Source: Lumbricus rubellus (taxonomy: Eukaryota > Annelida > Clitellata > Crassiclitellata > Lumbricidae). Taken from it: 64,000 bases of DNA. The stretch spans positions 15,933,784-15,997,783 of the forward strand of contig OX243825.1 in assembly GCA_945859605.1 (NCBI GenBank), read 5' to 3'. The number at the start of each line of letters is the position of its first letter. Position 1 is the first letter of the stretch. Shown piece after piece: positions 22,496 to 33,087 of the stretch. The translations under genes and the position numbers were made by a program. The notes under the pieces are model-generated. The model saw only the letters and a program-made list of their open reading frames with translations, ran no database searches and was not told the origin of the DNA.

Positions 22496-22880
22496 TGTTG
22501 TTTCCGGTAACAGAGCTAAAAAAAATTGGGTAGGTAGGTCGGAAAATATTTTTATTTTGTAAAATATTTTTACGCAGTGACTATCCGAAAAAGTATACCC
22601 CACTAGTCTTTTTTGCACGCTGAAACAAAGTACGTGTTCTAAGCAAGTATAAACTGCCTATTTCCCGACTGTCTGCACCTAAAACTGCTCTAGAAACAGC
22701 CCTATTAATTTCATTTTGTTGACGTCTCTTATGTTATGTCAATACAAATGTTAAAAAAATATTTTTTGAACAAAAATTTAATTTCTTTCTTGAAATTTTT
22801 TTTTTAAATAAAATTTTTTTACAAAAATATTTGGGTCGCGGCCGTAAAAATGGGTCGGTCGGGTTACCGGAAACACAACA
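22496..22880. mobile_element. MITE with TGTTGTTTCCGGTAAC ends
   Basis: Left TGTTGTTTCCGGTAAC and right GTTACCGGAAACACAACA are inverted apart from a 2-base insertion. Subterminal GGTCGG / CCGACC also pair. There is no coding capacity, and the A-rich flanks prevent a target-duplication call. Confidence 0.65.
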
Positions 22881-23112
22881 ATTTTTTAACGCCTAAAAAA
22901 ATAAAAATAACAATGCTGGAGATGATATCTTTTCAGCGCTATCCAACGCATTAATGCAGTAGCTGCTACAGAAATTCTCCCTACAGAACTTGACGAGATT
23001 AAATTCAGCCAAAGGATCTTATAATGCAACTCACGCATAAAATACGATAGACATCATAATAACCCTAAACCTAACAATACAATACAAATTAAAGAGCAGC
23101 TGTTCATCAAGT

Positions 23113-25089
23113 TCACTGGATGCCCACGACAGCGCTGTTCAGGAATTCGCCTTTCCGATTCAGTCCCGACAGAAGATACGGATACTTCTTATGGTCCAGT
23201 CCGTGCTGTCCGAGATGCTTTTCAAAGCTCTTGCGATACTTGAAGGTTCTGTAGTTGGGACAGAACGGACACGGGAAAAACCCGGACGAGGGGCAGTCAA
23301 CGACCGTTGGCGGCCAACCGTCGCACGGACCCAAAGAGCGGTCGCCTGGGAAATGCTCGAACGATATGCTGTGATAGTTCTCCGTGTGAAGTTCCAGAGA
23401 CTTCTTCCAGAACGCTTTGAATCCGCAGTTCGGGACGAGGCACTCGTAGATGCGGCTGGACAGCGGAATCGTCGTACCCGCAGCAACCGACGAGATATCT
23501 TTTGATGCGCCACTGGAAGGATTCGGCGTCTTATCCGTGACGTCGTCACCGTCGTTGGTGATGACGACGGCGTCGTCCACGGAAGTTCCAGCATTGCCCT
23601 GCAGTTGCTGCTTTAGAAGACGGTTCGGAAGGCTGGCGTTTGAAATATCCGATCTGCTTCTGTACGGACCCAGCAGCATTTCATCGTCGCTCTCTATCTC
23701 CTGAACGAGAGAGGGATTCGAGATTGCGTGCATACCTTCGTGTATGGATAGCTCGGCGTATGAATTCGACGTGAAAGAACACTGGTCGCAGCAGAACAGC
23801 ATGGACTGGTGCACCTCTATGGTATGCGACTGCAGCTGGTCCTTTTCGACAAAGCTCATCGCGCAGAGAGAGCACCGCACGAGTTGGCTGCATTCCTTCA
23901 AGTGTTTCTCGAACAGTTTCACTTCGGTGGTCGAGTACGAGCAGTGGTAGCAGATGAGCTCGCCGTGTCCGAGCATGTGGCTGATGAGACGTGTCACGCA
24001 ACTCGACGAGTAGCGACAGATGCGACAGATGTACGCCGTCACGCCCAGGTGAACGTCGAGGTAATGCTTCTTCATCAGCCAAATGTCGCCGCCGCTGAAG
24101 CAGCATAGCTGGCAGTTGAATATCTCCTGGTTGATCAACGGCTGACGCGCGATGTGACAGTACCTTTCCCACGACTTCTTAGCGGTAGAATTGTTCGCGA
24201 CAACGGCGGACTGTACAGACTCGAAGGCAATCGATGATGGAGTACCAGCATCGCAAGAATCATCTATCACCTCTTCGACTTCCATATCAAGATCGTTCTC
24301 GCCTTCAGACATGATCGTGTCCTTTCGAGTCATCTTCGAGTAATACGTCGCTTCGGGATGGATGTTAAGGAAGTGCGACTTGACACGCTCGCTTCTGGAG
24401 AACTCCTTCTTGCAGATGTAACAGTAGTAGGCCTTGTCGGCGTCGTGCACGCTGCTCTGGTGGCGCCGAAGGTGGAACCTGCTGTCCGTCTGGTACAAGC
24501 ACAGCGGACAGTTGTGCATGCGCTTCGGGTCCTCGTGGTATCTCTGGAGTCTCCGCGATTTCCGTGTCGTCGGACTTTCGGGCGAATGCTGCTTCGAGAG
24601 TAGGTCCATGGTGCCTGCATGTTTGGGAGCCGTATTAAAAAGTTTGGATTTACGCTTACGAGGCAACCTCTTTTTCTCCGAGATGTTCTCAAAGTGCATT
24701 CCGAACTTAAGAGGCTTGTTTGGCTCAGGCAGCAAGGGCCGTTTGAAAGCGGATGACATATTGCAAGAAGAGTCGACAGCATAGTTATCTGATAAATCCT
24801 GAAGAGTGCTACGAGATGATTTTGACAAAAGATGACCCTGAGAACTGATTCCATGCTGCCGATCCTTGTACTTACGATAAACACCGGTGGAACTTTGAAA
24901 AATTAGGCAGCTAGATGATTCGGAATAGCGCTCCGGTTTATCGCCGAACTTCTGCAGAAGTCGGAACTGTGCATTTTTCAGCTTAAACGCCAAATCTATT
25001 AAACTTCCGAATGGACCAGGAGCTTCCTGTTGCCAGAAATTGCCAGAATCGTTGAGCAAACTATTTGGACTTTCACCATCTTTTGCCAT
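23113..25089 (-). CDS. C2H2 zinc-finger protein, 658 aa, intact single exon
   Basis: Probable nuclear nucleic-acid-binding protein. The frame opens 27 bases further upstream but without an ATG; the first ATG (25087-25089) has a good context (G at -3, GC after). Residues 139-149 form a basic nuclear-localisation-like KKRLPRKRKSK. Nine zinc fingers are visible: about 194-215, 223-244, 326-347, 355-375, 380-400 (CCHC variant), 406-427, 434-454, 550-573 and 607-629. An acidic stretch 261-279 separates fingers 2 and 3, and a Ser/Asp-rich linker 455-545 separates 7 and 8. The linkers are not TGEKP, so this is not a tandem KRAB-type array. No intron is needed. I do not recognise the orthologue. It lies 571 bp from the end of a DNA transposon and is transcribed away from it. 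Confidence 0.85.
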   Translation of the reverse strand: MAKDGESPNSLLNDSGNFWQQEAPGPFGSLIDLAFKLKNAQFRLLQKFGDKPERYSESSSCLIFQSSTGVYRKYKDRQHGISSQGHLLSKSSRSTLQDLSDNYAVDSSCNMSSAFKRPLLPEPNKPLKFGMHFENISEKKRLPRKRKSKLFNTAPKHAGTMDLLSKQHSPESPTTRKSRRLQRYHEDPKRMHNCPLCLYQTDSRFHLRRHQSSVHDADKAYYCYICKKEFSRSERVKSHFLNIHPEATYYSKMTRKDTIMSEGENDLDMEVEEVIDDSCDAGTPSSIAFESVQSAVVANNSTAKKSWERYCHIARQPLINQEIFNCQLCCFSGGDIWLMKKHYLDVHLGVTAYICRICRYSSSCVTRLISHMLGHGELICYHCSYSTTEVKLFEKHLKECSQLVRCSLCAMSFVEKDQLQSHTIEVHQSMLFCCDQCSFTSNSYAELSIHEGMHAISNPSLVQEIESDDEMLLGPYRSRSDISNASLPNRLLKQQLQGNAGTSVDDAVVITNDGDDVTDKTPNPSSGASKDISSVAAGTTIPLSSRIYECLVPNCGFKAFWKKSLELHTENYHSISFEHFPGDRSLGPCDGWPPTVVDCPSSGFFPCPFCPNYRTFKYRKSFEKHLGQHGLDHKKYPYLLSGLNRKGEFLNSAVVGIQ

Positions 25090-25660
25090 CGCTCGGTGAA
25101 ACTTGAAAATGTTCACGTGAAAATTAGATCACCTGGTTTAAACTAGACTAATTCTTTGCCAATTCTTCACTTAGTATAGCATCAGATTCCAGATTTGTTG
25201 AAATCAAAGACAGAAACGTGGAACGAACTGGTACAGAATTTCACTGTAGAAATAGATAACAAGGTTTTATTAGAATTAATTAACAGCACATATTTTCAAA
25301 CACCTTTTAAAAATACGTTACCTTCGTCAGTAAATAGACAGCTAAGCGGGAAGGAAAACCAAAAACGCACCTATAACTACCCTGCATCGTAAAGGGCAGG
25401 TCCCAATCACAGGTGCAAGTATCCATGATTAAAAAAGCGGAATAATTTGTTTTCTAGTGTAAAATAATCTTTATACAAAACAGCATTATCAAGAATGATG
25501 ACCTACGTTACATGTAGCGTAGAATGTTGGAAGAATTGTCCTAACTTAACGCGGACTAATAATGGCCATCATTATTCACACCCCACCAAAATTTATTTCT
25601 TGGATTGAAGGTTTTTGCTGAAGCCTTACAGTGGGCGCATGCGCAGAACACGAAACGCGG
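25090..25660. other. 5' flank of the zinc-finger gene
   Basis: Short AT-rich interval between the zinc-finger start codon and the left transposon end. It would hold the promoter and 5' UTR of the minus-strand gene; no TATA box or other specific site can be asserted. Confidence 0.4.
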
Positions 25661-25704
25661 ATAATATCGATGGCTGGAAGCACAAAGGTGCTAAGCGCAC
25701 TTTT
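25661..25704 (+). repeat. Left terminal inverted repeat (44 bp)
   Basis: Exact inverse of 30823-30866. It contains two overlapping small hairpins, AGCAC-AAAG-GTGCT and GTGC-TAAGC-GCAC. A degenerate relative, TTAGGACTTTTGTGCGC, lies 200 bp inward at 25900. Confidence 0.9.
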
Positions 25705-26394
25705 CTTAATTCTAAGAAAACTGAAGTTGAAGTTTTGTTATGTGTTGCTAAAATTCATTATTCAAAATAATTCGATTTGCAATGACTTTTCCAAAAGAAG
25801 AGCTTATTGCAGTGTTACAAGTATTTTTATTTTTGCACAAATAATTCTGTTTGTAAAAAAAAATGACTTTGTAAAATTACTGTAAGGAAATATATGCACT
25901 TAGGACTTTTGTGCGCTGATGCTGGGACACCTGAAATACTAATTCATGTCAACTGTTTTGACAATTGTTTTAGAAGACCCTTAATAAATACTGTTCTAAC
26001 TAGCCTTTAAGCATTTGTTAATTTATTAAGCACCACATGATTATATTATTTAATTTTAAAATTTCTTTTAAGCAAAAAACTCCTAATAATATCAGGAAAA
26101 TAACCAAAAATAATTTAATTCAAGTATGAGCGACTCTTACGCCGAGTTTTCCTTCAAATTAATGTGATAATCATAGCTGTCATACTTATCATTATAATTA
26201 ACATCCAATAAAGATTTAAGAAAAAAATATTATAATGAAAATCAAGAAGCACCAAAATGCATCTTCCTCCATAATTTATCCACATTTCACACGTTGAAGA
26301 AGTAAAACAATAAAATGCAACAGCAATTATAAAATAATGCTCTGCATTCAAGCCATTAGTTTCAGATAAGAAAAAAATAACATTAAGTTTGAAT

Positions 26395-28426
26395 TCAGTC
26401 TTCTTCCTCGTCAGCACAGGGCTCCGAAAGACAGTCTCGAGCTCTAGCATTTGAAGGCAAGTCATTGTAGAAAACCGCATGCTCTGCCGGAATTACTCTG
26501 CTCTTCAGTAGCGCAAGGAGGTCAGCTTTCTTGGCCGTCGAGATTGGGATTCGAGAGAGATAGGCTGGTGTAAGGTCCCCTATCAGTGTGTTTGGCCTGC
26601 CGCGTTTGCTGGATATGTTGAGGCGAAGGAAATTCTCATCACTAATCTGGTATTTGTACTCAATGACAAATGGGTGAAGTTTACTGAAGCGCAGCCACTT
26701 AACACGTAGCCAATTCACCGTATCCCCCTCCATATTCTTGCTGCGATTTAGTAGAAGAGTAGAAGCCAGCATCTTCAAGTCACTGAAGTCTGTGTGCATC
26801 ATTCGCTGAACGATAAATGGAGGAGCTTTCTTTCGTGCACCGGCTATCGCCACTTCCCAATCACGAGTTGTATAAATTTTGAGATGCTTTGTAGCTCGCT
26901 CAATCAGGGAGTGCATTAGATCTACATCTAAATACGAGTGGCCACTCTCCATATACTTTAGATCAACAGTTTGTAGAGAAGGCAATGTTCTAATGGCGTA
27001 CAACATGACTGCACAGATAAACTGGTTGCGATTTTGTCCACCGCAAGTATCTGAGAATGATGTGACGTGCGTGACGGTTGCTGGAAGTTTTCGCAAGTAA
27101 TCCAGAAGGGCGGACCCTATATCATTTGCTCCCCTACCACCTTCTGTCTCGTCCCATATGTAATTGAATCCTTGTTGGGATGCCGATTCCAGTATCGTAA
27201 AGTTGTACACAGCAAGCTTCCTTCTATAATATATTTGTGAATCACCTGCATGTGGAGTAGAGAGAACTGCTTCAAGATCAAATGTTATGGCTCGATACGA
27301 TTGGTCACTGCAAGCTTTTACTTTATCGCGACTCTTCTCCTCCATAGACTCTTTTTCTCGCCTTTTATGTGCTTCCCATGCATCATGCAAGTTCGTCTTC
27401 TCTGTATCCACAGCATTTCTGTAGCTATTACAAGTGGAGCACTGATCTTTCTTAGGAATAAAGAAGCCAAGATTAAATTGGGTATTGAAGACTCTTCGAT
27501 AGATTTCTTGCTTAACAGGTGCTACTCCAAGCCTTTGACAGTAATCCTCACTGTACAAACGGTAAAGCTGTTGAATATTAAGATCAGGTGCCAAATACCG
27601 TTTACGTGAGTCTTTGCGAGTGTAATGCGATTCAACCTGCGGAAAGCTGTTTATGTGATCGACGATCTTCTGGATATTCTCATCTGAAGTTTTATTTGCA
27701 GGAACCTTTCCTTTCCGACCATCTTTTCCAACAAATAAACCAGTATCTGATTTACCTTTTAAAGCCCTGTTAACAATCTTGATTGAAATAGCAAGAGTAC
27801 TGCAAAAGAAGTTTCTACAGACACGCATTCGATCATCATCGGACATCAAATAATACTCTCGACTTTTCTTGCGCTTTGTGCTTACCGCCTCTCCAGTTGC
27901 AGCATCTATGCTACGCCTGCGGACAGCAACTTCAGTGACTGCGCTGCAGAGGAACTGAGACTTGCACTGAATGTCTTGCAACGAGTAATACTCGTTGCAT
28001 AATTGCACTTGCTTATCTTCCGAAATCATGACCCCACACTTAAAACGACATCCTTCTTCGCAACCCCCACATGGTTTTTTTCCCGCCACTAGTTTCCCTT
28101 TCCTCGAAACATACTCCTTTCCATTAGCTCGAGATAGCTGCCTAACATTTCGTTTCCAACCTTGTGTATTTCGTTTACGCTTTCGTGAACGCTCCTCCAT
28201 ATCTGATGGTGGTAGGCAAGGTGTAGATGCATCGTCGCTGAGAGGAAGACTTCCTGAGGGACCAGGCTCTTCGTTAGAGAGAGAAGTTGAACGAGTAGAC
28301 ACTGTAACTTCTGTTGGATGTGGAGGATTAACTACATCAACTGTTGTTGGAAGCACTGAATCAGGTGACATCTGTTGAGAAGAAATAACCCCGACTGGAA
28401 CTTGCAAAGGTTGCAAGATTGGTGGC
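26395..28426 (-). CDS. Transposase-like protein, exon 3 (main domain)
   Basis: The acceptor TCATGTAG precedes GCCACC at 28426 (phase 2, completing an Arg codon), and the frame ends at TGA 26395. It encodes the last 676 residues of a 915-residue reconstructed protein: a Ser/Pro-rich part with basic EERSRKRKRN, a Cys cluster (CGGCEEGCRFKCG), CSTCNSY, then a candidate RNase H-like core. Candidate acidic residues are D622 in ITFDLEAV, D698 in SFSDTCGGQNRN, and D741 or E748 in DVDLMHSLIER. This layout resembles proteins annotated with DUF7869, recalled rather than searched. The role is inferred from the flanking inverted repeats: it would cut and paste this element. An alternative is a host gene captured between repeats. 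Confidence 0.75.
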
Positions 28427-28809
28427 CTACATGACATGTAAAATAAAAATAAATGCCAATTAAACACTCATTTTTAATAATTTAATAATCTTCCTTTATT
28501 GAAGTTCACATTCACAGAATGCATTGCGATTACAATGAAACATTCATAATCATAGTACACTGTAGTAACTGATGACAAGTTTAACAGAAGTTTAATTTAA
28601 CTTTTGTATTTTCATCATAAGAGTAGTTTAAGTAAATTAATTCATCAATTATAATGGCAGAAATACAAGAAAATGACTACTCCATAGAGACAATGACTAT
28701 TAGACCTACATTTTAAAATAATAATTGAAACCACATTTGAAATGATAGTACAAAGAACTACCTTAGGCGAGTAATGATGATAACTTTACGGGTACGAGTT
28801 CTTTCCATC

Positions 28810-29326
28810 GGAGTGGCCATACTTGCAACATGAAGGTTGAAAGGCTCGGACGTCAGCAGGTGTGAATGGTCTAGCACTTCTACTGCAGAAACCTCTCTGC
28901 AAAAAGGCTCCAAGACTAGAGGAAGTGTAGGATCAAGCCCTTCAACTGTCATAGCAGGTGTACGATTAAGCGGAGAAGAAACCTCGAGGTCCAGAGGAAG
29001 CATAGTTGCAGGCAAATCAGTTGCCAGCGGGTGTGAATGGTCGAGCACTTCTACTGCAGAAACCTCTCTGCAAAAAGGCTCCAAGACTAGAGGAAGTGTA
29101 GGATCAAGCCCTTCAACTGTCATAGCAGGTGTACGATTAAGCGGAGAAGAAACCTCGAGGTCCAGAGGAAGCATAGTTGCAGGCAAATCAGTTGCCAGCG
29201 GGTGTGAATGGTCGAGCACTTCTACTGCAGAAACCTCTCTGCAAAAAGGCTCCAAGACTAGAGGAAGTGTAGGATCAAGCCCTTCAACTGTCATAGCAGG
29301 TGTACGATTAAGCGGAGAAGAAATCT
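28810..29326 (-). repeat. 171-bp coding minisatellite (three copies plus part)
   Basis: Three near-identical 171-bp units (57 codons, starts about 28809, 28980 and 29151) in exon 2. A partial fourth lies beyond the MITE at 29960-30008. The unit length is a multiple of three, so the copies keep frame. Confidence 0.9.
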
Positions 29327-29959
29327 CGGCAAAACTCCGAACGGCGGTCCCAAATTATAACATTAAGTAAATCAACATGACGTGTCCTAATAGTGCGGTG
29401 CATTGGATGCGCGCATAGAAACGGTTTCTTTTGCACTCCACACTTATAAAACGACCAGCTGCATGGTCCACCGAAATAGAAGCCGGAATAATGAGAAAGC
29501 GCTTGAGAAATGAAAGCTGGATGAAGACCTTTTACAGGTGAGATGAAAGTGGATTGATGAAAAGACGCAAGTGAATTATAAGCTGGATGAAGGTATTTTT
29601 AGATCTGAAATAGAAGCTGGATTAACGAAAATTAAACTTGAGAAATGGAAACTGGATTGTTGATTTCAGTTATGTATTTCAGCATGCATCCAGCTTCCAT
29701 TTCAGCTGGAATGCCTTTTATCCAGCTTTCTATTATCAAGCGTCCATCAATCAAACGGTTTTCATCAATCCACCTTCTATTTCACCACACATCATGTTTA
29801 AAACCTTCTAAGGAGATAGCCTATCGATTTCTTTAATTTTATCATTTGAGACCGCCGTTCTCAGTTGTTGTGTGACAATTACAACATTTGACGATTCATG
29901 TATAGGCCTAGACTAGGCCTATATATTTTAATTTGGGACCGCCGTTCGGAGTTTTGCCG
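29327..29959. mobile_element. 633-bp MITE with 31-bp perfect inverted ends
   Basis: Starts CGGCAAAACTCCGAACGG; the right end is the exact inverse over 31 bases. Flanked by AAATCT (29321-29326 and 29960-29965), a 6-bp duplication whose target is part of the 171-bp repeat (AACCTCGAGG in sister copies). The interior holds repeated GAAGCTGGAT/ATCCAGCTTC blocks in both orientations. No coding. The superfamily is not assigned. Confidence 0.85.
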
Positions 29960-30366
29960 AAATCTCGAGGTCCAGAGGAAGCATAGTTGCAGGCAAATCA
30001 GTTGCCAGATGTTCAGTAGATGTTCCTAAGACAGACAAAATGCATACCCAAGTTAAACAATGTAAAGAAACACGGAGGGATGCATCGCTGGTTTTAATAT
30101 TCACTATGGCAAGCAATACCGGTCTATGCGTCTGCAGGTGTGTTCTGGTGGTCACGATCCTACCTGTAGTTGCTTAATAATACCGATGAGACGTCCATGA
30201 CATCGCCTTTCGATGCAGCCCAAACCTTACTGCATAATACCGCATAATTTTTACAATTTTACCACATAAGCCGATTTCGAGCTTTAAATCACTTAATTTC
30301 CCAAACATCAACATTTATTTTCCATAATTTTACAGCATTTTCTAAGGTTCCTATTAATAAGCTTAC

Positions 30367-30457
30367 CATCATCACTGGATTCCTCGATTGAATCATTAAG
30401 GTCCATGATCATCTGAAGCGCTTCTGCAGAACTGAAACGATGCACTCGTTTATGCAT
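30367..30457 (-). CDS. Transposase exon 1 (N-terminus)
   Basis: ATG at 30455-30457 begins MHKRVHRFSSAEALQMIMD and continues LNDSIEESSDD to a consensus donor, GATGATG/GTAAGC, at phase 1. Exon 2 starts with GA, restoring a Gly codon. The frame, phase and acidic N-terminus support a real exon, though it is only 30 codons long. It lies 366 bp inside the right transposon end. Confidence 0.65.
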
Positions 30458-30822
30458 TTCAATAATAATGTATTGAGAGCAGAAACAGTAAACAATAAGC
30501 AGTAAACACTAAAGATTTCGAGATATTGTTTCTGTTATTTTTAATGTAACTTTTATTATTTTTGTAACGGGGACGACGATAAACAGTAATGGCGAATGGC
30601 GTGGAAGTCAACAACAAAGACAAGGCGTTAAAAAAAGAGAGTGCACATAGGTATTAAGTGCGCTTGAGCTATTTGCGCTCTATGGATTTCAGCCAATGAG
30701 ACTTAGCCCAATTGTGTTTTGGTGCCAAGTGATCCAAATTAACATCGTAAACGTTAGTACCTTTGTGCTCCGATGTATATTTCTTCCAGGCATATTATGC
30801 ACTACTTTTTTGAAAAACCCAA

Positions 30823-30866
30823 AAAAGTGCGCTTAGCACCTTTGTGCTTCCAGCCATCGATATTAT
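30823..30866 (-). repeat. Right terminal inverted repeat (44 bp)
   Basis: Exact inverse of 25661-25704. A diverged repeat of its core, TTAGTACCTTTGTGCTCCG, lies about 80 bp inward at 30754-30775, and AAGTGCGCTTGAGC lies at about 30656. The end therefore carries clustered copies of the same motif. Confidence 0.9.
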
Positions 30867-32157
30867 TAAATTTATGACATGCAAACACATTGGTATTATG
30901 TTATTTATACTGTGATAATATTATGATATGTCGTTGATATGAGTACCAGAATGGCAATCCATTAACTAACGTTAGCTTATTCTTTCTTCCAAGCGAAATT
31001 ACCCTATTTTCGTTCATAATTTAATAAGAAAGAAACAGAGGTGAGTGCACTGTTTTGCAGAATCGACACCGTGACAAAACTTTCGCACGCAGGAAGCTGC
31101 GATTCATGTAGCCTAAGCCTAGGCATATAAGAGTGTCACAAAGGATCTAGGCCTTTAAAATAGGTCTACGGTCTGATTACAAATTTTATGGATCGTATGG
31201 ATAGGAGTATGAACTTCCGAAGCTAATATAATGCCTAGAGCACATTCCTATTATTTCTGAATAGGCCTACAAACAACACTAGGCTATAGGCCTATAGCCT
31301 ATAGGCTAAGTAGGGGCATTTGAAGGGATAGTTTAATATAGGCCTACCGTCTAATAAATAGGCCTATATTAGGAGTAGGACAGAAATAGCAGCAGCAGTT
31401 GCAATAGTGATGATAGTGATGATGACAATGATGATGACTTTGGGAATCGAACTCAGTTCCGCTTGGTACCAGCGTGTTCATTAGCTTAATGATTATTATT
31501 GTGCCCCTCCAATCTGCTGACGGTTTTAGGCCTAAGGCATTGCCATTCAACCATCTTCCCGCCCAAAAATAAATACACGAATGTAGATAATACAATTTCT
31601 TATACAATAAGTTAGGCCAATAACAATAATGTAGGGTCTAAAGTTGTAGGCCTAAACGACTGATGATTTTGTATTAGCTGCAGGCTGGTTCCATAGAAGT
31701 TTCTCTTTACAAATGATAGGGGTCCAGCGTATTATCAACAGTCTGATTTTGGACTCATGTATTTCTGCATTCGGGATAATTTTAACAAATTCAAGGCATT
31801 TAAAAATTATGCCTTAATAATTAAGTAAATATGAATCTGCGTTACAGGACCACGGGACGGTGGTGTTTGATTTCTCGACGGAAATGGGTTTGAACCACTG
31901 TGATTCTATTCCGGTACGTGGACACACAGGCCCTACGATTCAGTGAATGCTTTCAATTGCTAATGCAGACCTATTAATCTAGGCGTGGGCTATGCAGGCT
32001 GAGGTGGCAGTCACTCGCAGTCTATTAGTTGTTAGTTGTTAGTCGAAAGTGGTTTGTTGTGAAGTTTATAAGTGTTGTTTTATCTAGCTACCCGCGGATA
32101 ATAGGGCATGACTAATTTGACTATACTATAGTATCGGGACCTAAGGACACTGGACAG
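30867..32157. other. Gene-free stretch with TAGGCCTA-rich blocks
   Basis: Apart from the SINE at 31376-31510 I see nothing functional. AGGCCTATAGGCC palindromic blocks concentrate at 31255-31385. Confidence 0.5.
31376..31510 (-). mobile_element. tRNA-related SINE with (CAT)n tail
   Basis: On the minus strand: TAGCTAATGAACACGC, a B-box-like GAGTTCGATTCCCA, then a run of CATCATCATTGTCATC. It resembles a 5' tRNA head with a trinucleotide tail. Confidence 0.45.
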
Positions 32158-32505
32158 CAAGGCCGTAGCCAGGATTTTATTTCGGGGGGTGTTTTCGGTG
32201 GCGGCCTGGATTTAAGTTTTGGGGAGGCTGAATTCCCTGAAAAATTTCCATTTTGTATCTTTTTTTAGTCAGCCGGTTGAAATCTTTTAAATATTTTCGC
32301 CGTCAAAATTTCTGATGACTTTTTTAGTCGTCAACTTTCATTTTAGTATCGAAATTTAATCTATTATTTCATTTTGCGGGGTGTTTTCATAGCTTTATCA
32401 TGGTTTTTTGCATCACGAACTAGAAAATGCAATAGATTTTTTTCCTGCATTTTCCATTTCGGGGGGTGTTCAAACACCCAAAACACCCCCCTGTCTACGG
32501 CCTTG
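32158..32505. mobile_element. hAT-like MITE, CAAGGCCGTAGCC family
   Basis: Ends CAAGGCCGTAGCCAGG / CTGTCTACGGCCTTG with the perfect duplication CTGGACAG at 32150-32157 and 32506-32513. The interior contains TTTTTAGTCGTCAAC and GGGGGGTGTT blocks, linking it to the hairpin-module families. Confidence 0.9.
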
Positions 32506-33087
32506 CTGGACAGTAGTGCGGAAGTTTACTAGCGTCGTGCGTGTAGGTTAGGATCAGGTTTGGCGTTTCACAGAGTTGTAACTTTGATTTGGCATGGAAA
32601 AACTGATATGTAATGTGATGTAATCTATTGTGCCTTTTAAATTCCGCCACTGCTCATAGTTTGACAGTGCCAGTCCCAAGCCCATTATCTCTGCTCTAAT
32701 CAACAACTTATCTAGGGCCTCTGCCCAGCAGGATCTGCCCATCAAGGTCACCTACTGTTTTCTTACTTCCTACTTTCTGCACATCTAATCATGCATTCAA
32801 CTATTATATTAAACCTATTGTACAATGCATAGCTTGTAATTGTTTTGGAATTGATTTGATTTGAGGAGTAGGGTGACGCTGCAGCATCCTTGAATAGCAA
32901 AGGTGTTGCACCATTTATTTAGCTACAGTTTCTCAGCCGTTGACGCACAAACGCTGTGAGAGAGAATTGTTTGAAAAAAGTAGGTATCAACATAATATGG
33001 TATTTGCATTGAACTTGCTTTCTGGGGCATGCTTATTGATTGCCTGACGTCGTCAGTATGATACAAGCATTTAAATTGTTTGTATGT

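Larger units (their letters stand above)
28762..30025 (-). pseudogene. Transposase exon 2, interrupted by a nested MITE
   Basis: Acceptor CTGTCTTAG before GAACATC (30025); donor CTAAG/GTAGTT at 28762. It encodes a linker made mostly of 57-residue repeats (VLEPFCREVSAVEVLDH, LATDLPATMLPLDLE). A 633-bp MITE at 29327-29959 with duplication AAATCT breaks it: reading in from the 5' side gives LDLEISAKLRTAVPN then stop. Without the MITE and one AAATCT the frame runs LDLEISSPLNRTPA without a break, and the three exons total 2748 bases, exactly 916 codons. As sequenced, the gene is disrupted unless the insert is spliced out. Confidence 0.75.
25661..30866 (-). mobile_element. 5.2-kb DNA transposon with perfect 44-bp terminal inverted repeats
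   Basis: The 44 bases at 25661-25704 and 30823-30866 are exact reverse complements (ATAATATCGATGGCTGGAAG from each end inward). Between them lies one minus-strand gene for a transposase-like protein in three exons (30367-30457, 28762-30025 and 26395-28426), plus a nested MITE at 29327-29959. The outer bases are themselves palindromic (ATCGAT, ATAT, TCGA), so the exact end and target duplication cannot be fixed: ATAT, TCGA or ATCGAT would each fit as a palindromic duplication. The superfamily is not assigned; 4-bp palindromic duplications would fit Sola-type elements, but that is only a suggestion. Confidence 0.8.

Noticed and set aside
24330..24884. 184-residue minus frame and other frames over the zinc-finger gene (e.g. 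23160-23594, 23681-24172)
   Set aside because: Shadow frames of the zinc-finger coding sequence, which shows nine clean C2H2 motifs in the chosen frame.
25631..25885. 84-residue plus-strand frame at the transposon left end
   Set aside because: It begins outside the element, crosses the terminal repeat and has no recognisable domain.
25661..30866. LTR retrotransposon or endogenous virus
   Set aside because: The terminal repeats are inverted, not direct, and there is no reverse transcriptase, protease or envelope reading frame.
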